This document shows, one piece after another, positions 57,001 through 60,335 of a stretch of 64,000 bases of DNA. Under the pieces are notes generated by a model. It was not told the DNA's origin. It did not search any database and saw only the letters and a program-made list of their open reading frames with translations. Each line of letters opens with the position of its first letter. Position 1 is the stretch's first letter. A program made the translations under genes and the position numbers. Location: assembly GCA_020796225.1 (NCBI GenBank), contig CM036764.1, positions 27,964,450 to 28,028,449 on the forward strand. The letters are read 5' to 3'. This DNA is from Arion vulgaris. Taxonomy: Eukaryota; Mollusca; Gastropoda; Stylommatophora; Arionidae.

Positions 57001-58480
57001 CTGCGAAGACACCTCTTTGGATGTAGTTTAATTTTCTTGCATGTCTGATATACATTGCCCAACTCTCACTGACGTACAGCAGAGTTGGAGGACGATAGCT
57101 ATTTAGCTATGTAAACATTTAGCTATGTAGAGGACGTTTATCCAATTCCGATATCACACAGTGACTCGCAGTCTTCCAAATGCAACGCTGACTTTAGATA
57201 TTCTATTGCTAACATCAGAGCCGATATTTATCGCACTGGATATGATGCTGTCAATGTAGGCAAATGTGTCTGCTGACAGGAGACGCTGGTATTTAATATT
57301 GATGATTGCTTCGTGGTACTGTTTCCAGAAACAGATTGCAACTTGGTCGACATTTTTCTCAGCTAAAAGCAATTAAAATGGTATTACAGGTTATATTATA
57401 TGTCAATATAGGTTATATTATATATGTCAATATAGGTATGCATATCTTACTCCGAGTTGGTAGCTAAGGACATTTATCAAATAGCATCATGTCATAGAAG
57501 GTTGATTCCTCTGCCTTGGTAGAATTTGTATAGATTGAATAGATTACCATCTGCACTGTGTCTTATCTGCTTCTCGTGTCTATGATACTACTGAAAGCCA
57601 TCCTTGTACATGGTGGCATATAGATATTGTATTTCTGCTTCTGGCATTTCCACTGTGGTTGACTAACTGCTGAAATCATGTCTGCTGTTTCTTGGCCGCG
57701 CAGAAGTCACGTTGGGGTTCAGAAAGTTGGACTTCTTCCACATGATCGATTAAACGATTGAGGAGGTATCAGGTAGTATTTTGCCAGCGATTGACAGAAG
57801 GGATATCCCAGTGATTATATCAAGCCTGATGATTGTTTTCGCTATTACATAACGTTTGATTTCAAATTCAATTAAAGGATGTGTAGATTCAACATTAATT
57901 GTCATGTCCTTGTCCATGTAACGTCTGTGTGAGTTCTCCTATCCATCTTCAACACCCCGACTTTTGATGCACACCCACCTGCTCTGTTATTATCACAAAC
58001 ACTTGCATGTCTAGAACAGTAGATCCACGATTACAACTGGAAGCTGGAAGCATTTATAAAAAATATGGACTCATATCGCGATTTGTCATTTTGACTTGTT
58101 GAAGCTTGGACTGAGGGTCACAATCGGCTTCCTAGTGTTTAGAGTCTGAGAGTCTTTGAAGAACAGCAGCATCAATCTCAACCTATTTCTTGTAAAACTA
58201 TAGTAAAACTATAACCTTAACAATGAATATATATCCATATGACAGCATACAACACTTTCATTTTCTTGTTATTTCAACAATTTTACTAAGTAAATGTTCT
58301 CTCAATAACACTGCAACAACCTAAAGGTCAAAATAATATGTTGGAACCAACAGTAGCAGACTCTGTCTGTATTTTTTATGTATTGTTGTTATTAGTAATA
58401 GAAAAGTAATACAAACTTTGAGCAGAAACGGCGAGAATTACACAAGCAAACGTCAAAGTAGTCAGCGTGGCCATGGTCAT
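29015..58480 (-). CDS. Pif/BMSP-like secreted protein: VWA, chitin-binding modules, LamG-like (14 exons)
   Basis: Exons in transcript order: 58417-58480, 55677-55833, 53478-53589, 51371-51547, 44414-44639, 43106-43279, 41242-41349, 39270-39380, 37479-37664, 35711-35952, 33624-33797, 31001-31133, 30382-30458, 29015-29062. Intron phases are 1,2,0,0,1,1,1,1,1,0,0,1,0 and the total is 1989 bases, 662 residues. Residues 1-20 are a signal peptide (LTFACVILAVSA); M3 has the better start context. VWA is 26-222, a Thr-rich linker 223-245, a six-Cys chitin-binding domain (CBM14) 250-301, a second 306-360, a cysteine-depleted third about 381-425, and a LamG-like domain about 445-654. N-glycosylation sequons are at N355 and N429. 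The VWA plus CBM14 plus LamG order is that of molluscan Pif/BMSP shell-matrix proteins, which bind chitin and help order calcium carbonate. The acidic Pif80-like part is absent. A non-shell chitin-matrix role is possible. Exons are by splice-signal reading, without transcripts. Confidence 0.85.
29241..29267. repeat. (CT)n microsatellite
   Basis: CTCTCTCTCTCTCTCT run in intron 13. A second one is at 29771-29801, followed by (GT)n at 29826-29840. Confidence 0.95.
29855..30275 (-). mobile_element. LINE 3' region, family A
   Basis: Minus copy in intron 13 of the Pif-like gene: CATCATCATCAAAT at the 3' end, TGCCGGCATGCCTCCTTCCA and ATGGTCTTCTCC, up to the TCCATGCTTCACACCCA segment. Same boundaries as 17262 and 55955. 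Confidence 0.92.
30382..30458 (-). CDS. Pif-like gene, exon 13: LamG-like C-terminal strands
   Basis: Residues 622-647: SKIETNRCGIQIGRGSHRN then FVGSVDD, the 'C.iqIGrg....f.G.vDd' end typical of LamG domains. Acceptor AAATATTTACAG, donor GAC|GTAAGTAATC. Confidence 0.85.
30700..30992. repeat. 21-bp tandem repeat, about 13-14 copies, abutting exon 12 donor
   Basis: Unit CCATATCTAGTTTAAAATTA. The reverse strand reads as repeating MVNFKLD, which only reflects a stop-free 21-base unit. The right end reaches the GTAAGTTATGG donor of exon 12. Confidence 0.95.
31001..31133 (-). CDS. Pif-like gene, exon 12: LamG-like domain, late strands
   Basis: Residues 578-621: DRMEIIVIFGDATVYGRAYE, then ISNNNVAYQSVDFNTVSKE. 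Acceptor CTACTGTTATCTCCAG, donor T|GTAAGTTATGG. The donor itself abuts a 21-bp tandem array. Confidence 0.85.
31385..31620. repeat. About 37-bp tandem repeat, about 6 degenerate copies
   Basis: Unit GGTTTGTCAGGTGACGTTTT then GTAAGGAACTAACAATAA, with many small deletions. It directly precedes the SINE at 31642. Confidence 0.9.
31642..31845 (-). mobile_element. tRNA-derived SINE, family A, with target-site duplication
   Basis: Left flank AAGCTCTACAAT (31630-31641), right flank AAGCTCTTACAAT (31846-31858). Sense strand runs GCCCGCCTGCCCAGCG to CTGGATCGG plus an A-run. Box-B region GTTCACTTCC. Confidence 0.9.
31965..32550 (+). repeat. Dispersed repeat with internal 30-bp minisatellite
   Basis: Four to five units of TGATACCATGCTACAGTATA and ACTCCAGATG, then ACTTTAAAGCTTGGTTTTT and a 3' part GATTACAAAGAGTGATTAAC. 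Same layout as 4990-5335. Confidence 0.85.
33624..33797 (-). CDS. Pif-like gene, exon 11: LamG-like domain, middle
   Basis: Residues 520-577: NAQINVEYDLLSNNYCPMC, PETISITVTATSSVRHVI and TATFLTDFGNTVSTSAILDK, alternating hydrophobic strands with a CPMC pair. Acceptor TTTTTGTTCTACAG, donor AGG|GTGAGAAG. Confidence 0.85.
33985..34325 (-). mobile_element. SINE family D
   Basis: Reverse copy: ATCATTGCACTTCGATGAAT, GGAAGATCTCAGTAACTG, GGGTCCCCAATGTAATTTT and GTCTCCGATAGGACTAGGAA. Intron 10. Confidence 0.88.
34640..34790 (+). mobile_element. LINE fragment split by a SINE
   Basis: CGAGAAGAAAGATGGAGTGG then CATGTATGCCGCATGCC encodes a RRRRWSGHVCRM-type LINE block. The following sequence CGATGGACAGTGGGTGGG continues to the SINE insertion site. 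Confidence 0.5.
34803..34973 (+). mobile_element. tRNA-derived SINE, family A, with perfect target-site duplication
   Basis: Flanked by AATGATACCTAG at 34791-34802 and 34974-34985. Head TTCGTAGCGCGCTGG (box A-like) and AGGTTCAACTCC (box B-like), end CTTCTGGATCGGAACAAAAA. Confidence 0.95.
35045..35512 (+). mobile_element. SINE family D, near full length
   Basis: TTAGGCGCTCGACTCTCGTA and TTCACTCCC resemble a tRNA-like head. Then CAGTACAGGTAAGATTGAGC, CTATCGGAGACGGACGATAA, GTAGGTCCCGTATTC, AGTTCGTGCACTG, GGAACATTTATGG and the (TCAA)n end. Confidence 0.9.
35711..35952 (-). CDS. Pif-like gene, exon 10: start of LamG-like domain
   Basis: Residues 439/440-519: VCNAVFTSTFDFGSRAVYSE, then NLDVFVSVQEALLADN and ELASNIAFRLRFRLE, a beta-strand-rich pattern as in laminin-G/concanavalin-like folds. 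Acceptor TTCTTTATTGTTTAG, donor GAA|GTAAGTTG, phase 0 out. Confidence 0.82.
36035..36385 (-). mobile_element. SINE family D
   Basis: Starts ATTGATTGATTGG, then CATTGCACTTCGGTGAGTAA, AAGATCTCGGCTGCAGTGCA, GCGTCCCCGATGAAATTTT. Intron 9/10 side of exon 10. Confidence 0.9.
36390..36570 (-). mobile_element. LINE family A internal fragment
   Basis: GACTCTTCTATAATACTTAT, ATTCAAAGGTC, TTCACACTTATACGTTGC and ACTGGGAATATGCACG are the upstream part of the family A segment seen at 17262 and 56270-56380. Confidence 0.8.
36935..37255 (+). mobile_element. LINE ORF end, family G
   Basis: Plus frames: EELRERT, RRCQCIRHTLRRPTRRIA, ALFWNPQGKRRRTW and NMERIGRDG correspond to 'W.GHtLR.p...i.rqal.WnPqGkrkrGRPr.tWrrd'. 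Related to 38545 and 53220. Confidence 0.82.
37479..37664 (-). CDS. Pif-like gene, exon 9: cysteine-depleted chitin-binding-like module 3
   Basis: Residues 377-438. CAGYSPDPFGDPCKYLFMG and AAGTRWEQSIC follow module 1 (CDTFYQC, CPDGTFWDGSKC), but the third and fourth cysteines are Gly399 and Val404 or Ala405. C381, C393, C415 and C425 remain. Symmetrical phase 1-1 exon. Acceptor AATTCCTTAG, donor G|GTAAATTG. Confidence 0.8.
37869..37922. repeat. (TA)n microsatellite
   Basis: Two TATATATATATATATATA runs split by CACACA. Confidence 0.95.
38200..38435 (-). mobile_element. LINE reverse-transcriptase fragment
   Basis: Minus frame: NTKRALFNTIFLPTL, CQTWTLTSYDRRKLV and RRQEKVGAQYH, the 'k..f...ilPvltYg.etW.l...d.rkl' block with decay. 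Confidence 0.7.
38545..39095 (+). mobile_element. LINE ORF end, family G, with internal 66-bp tandem duplication
   Basis: RPWRWIGHTLRKPEG-like and WNQQGQRKKG-like blocks, then four copies of a 66-bp unit (22 codons, reading ETEINNIKKKSWRELQEIAR) at about 38775-39045. It ends MKTCHKLVEGLCLNTD. The unit is 22 codons, so the frame survives the duplications. One junction lacks six bases. Confidence 0.88.
39270..39380 (-). CDS. Pif-like gene, exon 8: chitin-binding domain 2, second half
   Basis: Residues 340-376: GQMYDANSRGCFTPANITVS then CESTGKYLC. It holds C350 and C360 of the second module, a glycosylation sequon (NIT) and an extra C368. The acceptor lies about 55 bases from the 28-bp array. 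Donor C|GTGAGTA. Confidence 0.85.
39436..40454. repeat. 28-bp tandem repeat, about 36 copies
   Basis: Unit AGATATAAAGAGATACTACT followed by ATATTAGA, varying only at AGAAG, AGGAG, AGGGG or AGGAT. It lies in intron 7, close to the exon 8 acceptor. Confidence 0.98.
40735..40990 (+). mobile_element. tRNA-derived SINE, family F
   Basis: GCCCGAGTGGTTAACGGTGC (tRNA-like box A), CAAATTTGGGGTGTAAAGAG, ACGCATGTCGTAAGAGGCGA, CACAAAGAGTGATTAAAATT and an AAGAAGAAGAAG tail. Intron 7. Confidence 0.92.
41005..41110 (+). repeat. Dispersed repeat (family at 4235 and 43985)
   Basis: GTGATAAAGGAAAGCAAGC, CGCAAACATTAGTCAGATG and TACCATGCGCAAAGACTACG. The exon 7 donor begins 120 bases beyond it. Confidence 0.55.
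41242..41349 (-). CDS. Pif-like gene, exon 7: chitin-binding domain 2, first half
   Basis: Residues 304-339: C306, CCNKLYEC (321-327 pair) and GQLVVQNCPV. The acceptor is GTCTGTTTCAG, donor G|GTTAGTAG. With exon 8 it completes a six-Cys module of spacing 14, 5, 9, 12, 9. Confidence 0.85.
41420..41960. other. Intron 6 stretch, unclassified, possibly a retroposon
   Basis: Ends with CCGAAAGAAGAAGAAGAAGG like other family tails here. TTACTGTCTAGTGCCCAGA and ACAGATCTCGTCAGCAGGGG found no second copy that I could identify. Confidence 0.35.
42117..42258. mobile_element. piggyBac-like MITE, TTAA-flanked
   Basis: 142 bp between TTAA at 42113-42116 and 42259-42262. The left end is CCCTTTCACCATTCTGAGC, the right end (reverse) CCCTATCGCTCTGTGA, imperfect terminal repeats starting CCCT as in piggyBac elements. 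The internal AGTATACTT...AGTATACTGG also forms an inverted pair. No coding capacity. Confidence 0.6.
42405..42475 (+). mobile_element. SINE family C, 3' end only
   Basis: ACAGGACTAATACCGTATT and GTATGAAAAAGGGTTCA correspond to the last 70 bases of the family C SINE at 59190. Confidence 0.65.
42572..42985 (-). mobile_element. SINE family D
   Basis: TAGGACATCACCATTGTACT, GGAAGATCTCAGCGGCAGAG, GAGTGTCCCCGATGTCATTT, CCGACGTTTTATCGTCC, then a tRNA-like head at the right with GGGAGCAATTAACCTCTACG and CCACAGAG. Intron 6. Confidence 0.9.
43106..43279 (-). CDS. Pif-like gene, exon 6: chitin-binding domain 1 (CBM14)
   Basis: Residues 246-303, a complete module in one symmetrical phase 1-1 exon. Cysteines 250, 265, 271, 282, 293 and 301 have the peritrophin-A spacing (14, 5, 10, 10, 7). 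Core: DPVSCDTFYQCF and CPDGTFWDGSKCDH, with the aromatic residues usual for chitin contact. Acceptor TATGTTCTTGCAG, donor G|GTAACATT. Confidence 0.95.
43430..43705. repeat. Short degenerate tandem repeats in intron 5 flank
   Basis: 43430-43590: about 30-bp units AGTACATCAAGATTAAAGGT with indels. 43619-43700: a 40-bp direct duplication of ATATAAGTTGATATAATC plus AAATGATATTTAT. It lies between exons 5 and 6. Confidence 0.8.
43985..44115 (+). repeat. Dispersed repeat (family at 4235 and 41005)
   Basis: CACTGATAAAAAGGGAAAGC, GCAAAAATCAGTCAGAAGCA, CCATGCCACGCGCCCTGATT and an AAGAAGAAGAAG tail. A (CT)n/(CA)n microsatellite lies just left at 43846-43916. Confidence 0.6.
44205..44371. mobile_element. 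hAT-type MITE with 8-bp target-site duplication
   Basis: 167 bp, flanked by GGAAAGAC at 44197-44204 and 44372-44379. Ends CAGTGGCGGCTCGT and, in reverse, CAGTGACGTCTCGT. The subterminal parts GGTGGGGCC and GGTGGGGTCCGG also mirror. An 8-bp duplication and CAGTG ends are typical of hAT. Intron 5. Confidence 0.92.
44414..44639 (-). CDS. Pif-like gene, exon 5: VWA end and Thr-rich linker
   Basis: Residues 171-245. NVVDLEELLIVNA is the last VWA strand and helix and LTGEFMSIINSILC closes the domain. TGTTTTTTTLPPRTRPTTP is a threonine/proline-rich, probably O-glycosylated linker. Acceptor TATCACACAG, donor C|GTAAGTG. Confidence 0.9.
44925..45392 (+). mobile_element. SINE family D, near full length
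   Basis: ACTCTGTGGCGTAGAGGCTA (tRNA-like start), CTATCGGAGACTGACGATAA, CCGTGTTCAAAATGAGCAC, GAGTTCGTGCACTGCCACTG, GAGATCGGAGCACATATGG, and (TCAA)n at the end. Intron 4. Confidence 0.9.
45520..45855 (+). mobile_element. LINE 3' end, family B-like, adjoining the pogo element
   Basis: Plus frame blocks KYFGHVKRYNGLERVV, IQGIVSGVRDRGRTRLRW and LNMMLEEVGELTRYREF, nearly the same as 15725-16035. The pogo element inserted in the TA at its 3' edge. Confidence 0.85.
46381..46540 (-). pseudogene. pogo/Tigger-like transposase C-terminal remnant
   Basis: Minus frame: VIKKCIDWFEMQEEANAIQ, ILLLHMLRNIAAQQAHASKT and QKEMSDYF then stop. The 'al.WfE.Qee.d..ql.lLkrlRdlaa.k....kQk.i.dff' ending is that of pogo/Tigger (CENP-B-like) transposases. 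It is cut off upstream by the LINE insertion. Confidence 0.75.
46545..48092 (+). mobile_element. Nested LINE: RT C-terminus and RNase H (I/Jockey-like)
   Basis: 46554-47174 encodes the RT connection region (WGASTNTMITFYKAFIRGKI, DYASIVYESTAP, LSLRRKELRLNYWAKM). After a frameshift near 47165-47175 the RNase H domain starts with VQIFTDGSKG and AELTAILKALEIA. After another shift near 47430 come VLTDSLSAVQTIL and WIPSHVGIVGNEQADKEANK, so all four catalytic acids and the His are present across frames. The end has ICEHCEEENTVEHFLLHC, a Cys/His finger. The 5' part is truncated. The 3' tail runs to about 49340 with (AAAC)n. Confidence 0.92.
48122..48137 (+). other. Histone-type stem-loop 1 in LINE 3' region
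   Basis: TGCCCTTATCAGGGCA: six-base-pair stem TGCCCT/AGGGCA and loop TATC, the geometry of the metazoan histone mRNA 3' stem-loop (6-bp stem, 4-base loop). A weaker relative is at 48159-48174 (TGCCATTTTCAGGGCC). Confidence 0.6.
48298..48313 (+). other. Histone-type stem-loop 2 in LINE 3' region
   Basis: GGTCCTTATCAGGGCC: six-pair stem with one G-U pair, loop TATC. It fits the GGYYCU-UHUH-ARRRCC histone consensus known from animals. Confidence 0.6.
48365..48525 (+). other. G-rich tract with quadruplex potential
   Basis: Repeated GGG and GGGG runs such as GGTTGGGAGGGGGGGGATGG, GGGTGGGGTTGGGAGGAGGG and GGTTGGGGGAGG over 160 bases in an otherwise AT-rich window. It belongs to the nested LINE 3' region. 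Confidence 0.85.
48690..49172. repeat. 33-bp tandem array of hairpin units, about 14 copies
   Basis: Unit GACCAAGACCAAATGTCC then TTATTAGGACAAACT. Each unit contains TGTCCTTATTAGGACA, a 6-bp stem with TATT loop. A few units have CATGACC instead of CAAGACC. Because 33 is divisible by 3, long frames appear on both strands; they are not taken as genes. Confidence 0.97.
49445..49752. repeat. 25-bp tandem repeat, about 12 copies
   Basis: Unit CAGTACAGTCACTTCCAGCT plus TTATA, with CCGCCATCATA variants in the first copies. It lies between the LINE tail and the right pogo end. Confidence 0.95.
50040..50270 (-). mobile_element. SINE family D, 3' half
   Basis: ATTGATTGAGAGGACCATCA, CATTGCACTTTGGTAAATAA, GGAAGAGTTCAAAGACAGTG, GATGGTCCCCGTTTGTAATT. 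Intron 4. Confidence 0.85.
50265..50705 (+). mobile_element. LINE 3' region, family A (best plus copy)
   Basis: Broken plus frames: YERMSVKHGHLIKQWKN-like start, FEYKYYRRLLRISWTEKRTN, RKRKLRYFGHIKK, MEGSIPAKRRRGRPRKRWIQ, DVTDGLKITAAETGHLACER and LGWQSSAQDKLFDNDDVIE. It defines family A. Confidence 0.93.
50740..50885 (+). repeat. Retroelement 3' end sharing a tail with SINE D
   Basis: GAACGTTGTTGGAGACATTG, CGAAGGAGATCGGAACAC and GAACATGTCCGAAGTGCAAC. Similar to 24440-24580; the AGATCGGARCAC and GAAGTGCAAYGA motifs are those of the SINE D tail. Confidence 0.55.
50925..51340 (+). mobile_element. LINE reverse-transcriptase C-terminal fragment
   Basis: Plus frame: LRKAVGVTRKDRLQNEDIRS, RVGITSYTEYIERQQMQWLG and HLMRMKYNQPPITAYN, then GRPR-like sequence after a shift. 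Ends just before exon 4 of the Pif-like gene. Confidence 0.88.
51371..51547 (-). CDS. Pif-like gene, exon 4: VWA second half
   Basis: Residues 112-170: GSWTFRGMEMVSAPRLQNN, then LLIIVTSQGSGFQARRDEAR and GWRPYTIFLQ. The position normally held by Asp in 'TDG' is Ser (TSQG). Acceptor TGGTCATTCAG, donor CAG|GTATCA, phase 0 on both sides. Confidence 0.88.
51548..52100. other. Intron 3, proximal part, nothing recognised
   Basis: Contains AT-rich sequence plus 51835-51960 (GCGTGACGTCATGGCACGG), without a recognised frame. Confidence 0.3.
52123..52279 (+). mobile_element. SINE family A, 5'-truncated, 17-bp target-site duplication
   Basis: Flanked by TATATCAAAACCTTAAG at 52106-52122 and 52280-52296. 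It begins inside the tRNA-like head (CCATCTGTGAGTGCGGGTTC, AATTCC box B) and ends CTGGATCGG plus ten A. A perfect 17-base duplication makes it a young insertion. Confidence 0.96.
52480..52640 (+). mobile_element. tRNA-derived SINE, family E
   Basis: CATCGAATGGATTAGAGCG, GACCTGTGTTCACTTC, AAGCCAAGAATTTT, ATATGCCTAACCCGAACAGC and GGCTCTCGTCCCACC. Sense copy of 8935-9150. Confidence 0.85.
52650..53030 (-). mobile_element. LINE ORF end with C2H2 finger
   Basis: Minus frame: CQKKRFKDTLKNSMKSFGID, then GSSACEVDRTARMEQRRQNR, ASIPCPHCTRTFQARIRL and TSHLRTHRQT before a stop. CPHC..TF.ARI.LTSHLRTH is the C2H2 end known in one group of animal endonuclease-RT LINEs. Confidence 0.88.
53220..53465 (+). 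mobile_element. LINE ORF end, family G
   Basis: KTCKENEKEDVQNRPGGEVF, or after shift GKRKRGRPKQTWRRSLLEEL, then CRITVAALYFASSGEE. It ends right before exon 3 of the Pif-like gene. Confidence 0.82.
53478..53589 (-). CDS. Pif-like gene, exon 3: VWA middle
   Basis: Residues 75-111: VGAYGYSSSSNQVTIFPPG, then SSPSQALGGINNIGTGTN, equivalent to the VWA 'vgvv.yss...f.l....s...l...i..i.....t.t' stretch. Acceptor ATTTTCCACAG, donor AAT|GTAAGAG. Confidence 0.88.
53712..53965 (+). mobile_element. tRNA-derived SINE, family C
   Basis: AGGTAGCGTAGTGTTTAGTT (box A), GCTTAATTCCCGAG (box B region), TAACGGCTCTCAGGTCGATC, TGGATGCTGACCACATC, GTGTGCCGATAGA. Intron 2. Confidence 0.88.
54019..54087. repeat. (TA)n microsatellite, about 33 units
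   Basis: Perfect TATATATATATATATATATA run in intron 2. Confidence 0.98.
54205..54440 (+). mobile_element. LINE ORF end with C2H2 finger
   Basis: Plus frame SIPCPHCKRTFQARIGL then TSHLRTHRQT and a stop; downstream ATCATCACCCGTCCCGTAAT and GGACGAGGAACATCATCAT. Second copy of the LINE end at 52650 in the opposite orientation. Confidence 0.88.
54812..55138 (+). mobile_element. SINE family D
   Basis: AATTCCTAGTCCTATCGAAG, CGGAGACCCTCGCCGGTGCT, TTGTGCATTGCCGCTGAGAT, GATTGGAGCACACATAG and an (ATCA)n tail. Intron 2. Confidence 0.9.
55370..55615 (+). mobile_element. SINE family F-like mosaic
   Basis: ACACTGCAGCATGCAAGGCA then TGTTGTAAGAGGCAACTAAA resembles the CATGTCGTAAGAGGCGACTA block of family F. 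A second head CCCGAGTGGTTTAATAAGTG is at the right, so copies may be joined or rearranged. Confidence 0.5.
55677..55833 (-). CDS. Pif-like gene, exon 2: start of VWA domain
   Basis: Residues 22-74. CPPTEVMFLFDQSEN is the first VWA strand with a DxSxN in place of the usual DxSxS metal site. It continues LTPFNLLKDAVTNFL (helix 1). Acceptor CTTGATCTGATCAG, donor CA|GTAAGTATA, phase 2 out. Confidence 0.88.
55955..56390 (-). mobile_element. LINE 3' region, family A
   Basis: Minus frame: LQIKKRKLWYFGHIKIQRRA, GLKTIMDGVIPEKRRRGRPQ, RRWIQDVTHGLNTTAAEGGL and FRRTVGVAKFCSGQAI. Intron 1 of the Pif-like gene. Confidence 0.93.
56530..58130 (-). mobile_element. LINE with reverse-transcriptase core, decayed
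   Basis: In minus order: IITGISLLSIAGKILPD (RT 'yRgIsLLsiagKil'), LLNRLIDHVEEVQLSEPQ, DGNLFNLYKFYQ (before the FADD region), then DTFAYIDSIISSAINIGSDV and NRISKVSVAFGRLR, and LHPKRCLRRVLKIKWQNII. It occupies most of intron 1. The 57154-57372 open frame belongs here and not to the host gene. Confidence 0.85.
58417..58480 (-). CDS. Pif-like gene, coding exon 1: signal peptide
   Basis: Encodes M-T-M-A-T-L-T-T-L then TFACVILAVSAQ plus one base. The donor is AAA|GTTTGT (weak but GT). ATG at 58480 or, in a better context (ACCATGG), at 58474. CTACCAG directly upstream (exon side begins 58485) suggests a 5' UTR intron. Confidence 0.82.
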
Positions 58481-58639
58481 TGATTCTGGTAGGAAACAAA
58501 AATATGTTGGAAAATATTATAAATGAGAACGCGGTATACCATAAATAGATATAAATATTTTGCTAAATGAAGTGTTGTTTTGAACGACATTTATATATAT
58601 AAATATTTATGTATTCAATTTGCTATAAGGAACTAGCGG

Positions 58640-58835
58640 GTCTCAGACACCGAACGAGTGCGAGAATTAGGAGTTAAGTTTGGACAAGCAAGAGTGTCGT
58701 CTTCGTGGTAGAGAGAGGAGATATACTAATCAACTTCTCATGGGTACGGTGAGCAAGTGGACTATGGGATGGCTTCTGCAGCGGCGGACAAGGAATGAGA
58801 ATTCTCAATGTGCCTCCGCCGATTGCTCAACATGA
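58640..58835 (+). mobile_element. LINE 3' end (RNase H family), second copy
   Basis: GTGCGAGAATTAGGAGTTAA, GTTTGGACAAGCAAGAGTG, CTCATGGGTACGGTGAGCAA and GTGGACTATGGGATGGCTTC mirror 20735-20950 in the other orientation (VRELGVKFGQAR, LMGTVSKW-like). Confidence 0.85.
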
Positions 58836-59185
58836 TCATGTCTCAACGCTTTCGTTTGTCATTAATGTCTTAACTGTACTTTGTGTTTTCATTTTCCGTC
58901 TTTATCTTCTCTGCCTGGCATGTTTTCAGCTTATCTATGCATTTTGACGAACTTTGCTGAGAGATGTAAGAAATATCAGTCTTAGTTCCATGAAAGAGAT
59001 TGAGCGAGTTGCTCAAGTTTAGAGCAGTATGGAGAAATTCCTTGTAGACCCTATGTAACGTATAGCGACACGAGAGGAATTATTATTATACATTTTGGGC
59101 ACAATATTTTTCTATCAAACTCTCATGTTTGCCTTCTTTATCTTCTATTTTCCATCCAATTTATCCGTTGCTACCAAGATCTATG
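58836..59185. other. Non-coding stretch, nothing recognised
   Basis: No motif-bearing frame or repeat copy seen. Confidence 0.35.
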
Positions 59186-59187
59186 AG

Positions 59188-59460
59188 AGCCGAGGTAGCG
59201 TAGTTGTTAGTCAACTTACTTCTCAAGGCTGGTGGTCTGGGTTCAGTTCCCGCAGTGCGTGTGGAATTTTTCCCGACCGCGACGGCTCTCAGGTCGACCC
59301 AGCCTCAACTGGGTACCAGACATGCTCTGGGAAAGTAAAGGCGGCCGGCGTGATGCTGACCACATCACCTATCGTGTGCCGACAGTGAATGAATAATACA
59401 GGCCTAACACTGTATTGCTCTATATACCGCAAGGTATGAAAGGGTTCCTTTACTTTTTTA
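59188..59460 (+). mobile_element. tRNA-derived SINE, family C (best copy)
   Basis: AGAGCCGAGGTAGCGTAGTT (box A), GGTTCAGTTCCCGC (box B), GACGGCTCTCAGGTCGACCC, GGCGTGATGCTGACCACATC, CAGGCCTAACACTGTATTGC, AAAGGGTTCCTTTACTTTTT. Reference for 13525 and 53712. Confidence 0.93.
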
Positions 59461-59799
59461 CTTTTTACTACCAGGATCTATAGTTTCACATCTTTCTGTA
59501 TTCAACAGTCTGTATGTCATTATCACTGAACATCTAAGCAAGCAATAACTGCAGTATCATATGTGCTCAATACTAACAAAGAAATATGTGCAAAGGGAAC
59601 ACAATTATGTCAAGTTATAAATTTTACCAATTTGTTAAACTACCCAGCTTCGATCGAGATATGTCGTAATCCAGTATGTCCCCGAAAAAGGATCTTGACC
59701 AATTCGGTACTACTTCGTGAAGTAACTATCGTGAATCTGCTTATATTTTGCATGCAACATGAGTTGTGATTTTCACAAATTTGACACGTGTAGATAATA

Positions 59800-60335
59800 C
59801 ATGAATACGAAAGCAGCTTTTATGAAAATGAAGAACACACTATGCGTGAACTCACTACCAATGACATTGCGAAAACGAGTACTTCAATCCTATATTGAAC
59901 CAATACTTATGTATGGTAGCGAATCATGACCAATGAACAAACAATCAATACGATCAGAGATGTGGTTTTACAGAAGAATGTTGAAAATTCCATGGACAGC
60001 AAAGAAAACAAATGCAGAGGTTTTTAAACAGGCTTGCACACAAGAAACCTTATCAAAAGAATAAGAATCCGACAATCAAGGTTCTTCTGGTATATAATGC
60101 GAAGAGAAAGTTTAGAACATTTGGTGACTACAGGTAAAATTCAGGAAGGAGAGATCGTGGAAGACAGAGGGAGAAGATGTTGGATGGCCTGACATCTGGT
60201 TCGACAAAATATCGACGTCAGAACTGATTACCTGCACCATGCAAAGAGAGTTGTGGAGAGACATGTCGCTACGCCGGCAGGCACGCATGATTGAGATAAT
60301 ACATACACATTCCAATTGTAAATCTTTTACAAATG
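59800..60335 (+). mobile_element. LINE reverse-transcriptase C-terminal region
   Basis: Plus frames: LPMTLRKRVLQSYIEPILMY, RSEMWFYRRMLKIPWTAKKT, NAEVFKQACTQETL, then after shifts IRIRQSRFFWYIMRRESLEH, GRQREKMLDG and LWRDMSLRRQARM. A familiar LINE end ('emWf.RRmlkIpWtak.tneeVL'). Confidence 0.92.

Noticed and set aside
57154..57372. Open frame first considered as exon 2 of the Pif-like gene because its acceptor phase fits exon 1
   Set aside because: Its residues match the LINE reverse-transcriptase region 'y.dsiiss....v..Ris.as.aFGRLr', LINE sequence continues on both sides, and no good donor exists. Exon 1 joins 55677-55833 in frame and yields a standard VWA start.
59188..59270. tRNA-like sequence with box A and box B
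   Set aside because: It is the head of a SINE (family C) with body and copies elsewhere. No complete cloverleaf with acceptor stem was seen. The heads of families A, B, D, E and F are treated in the same way.
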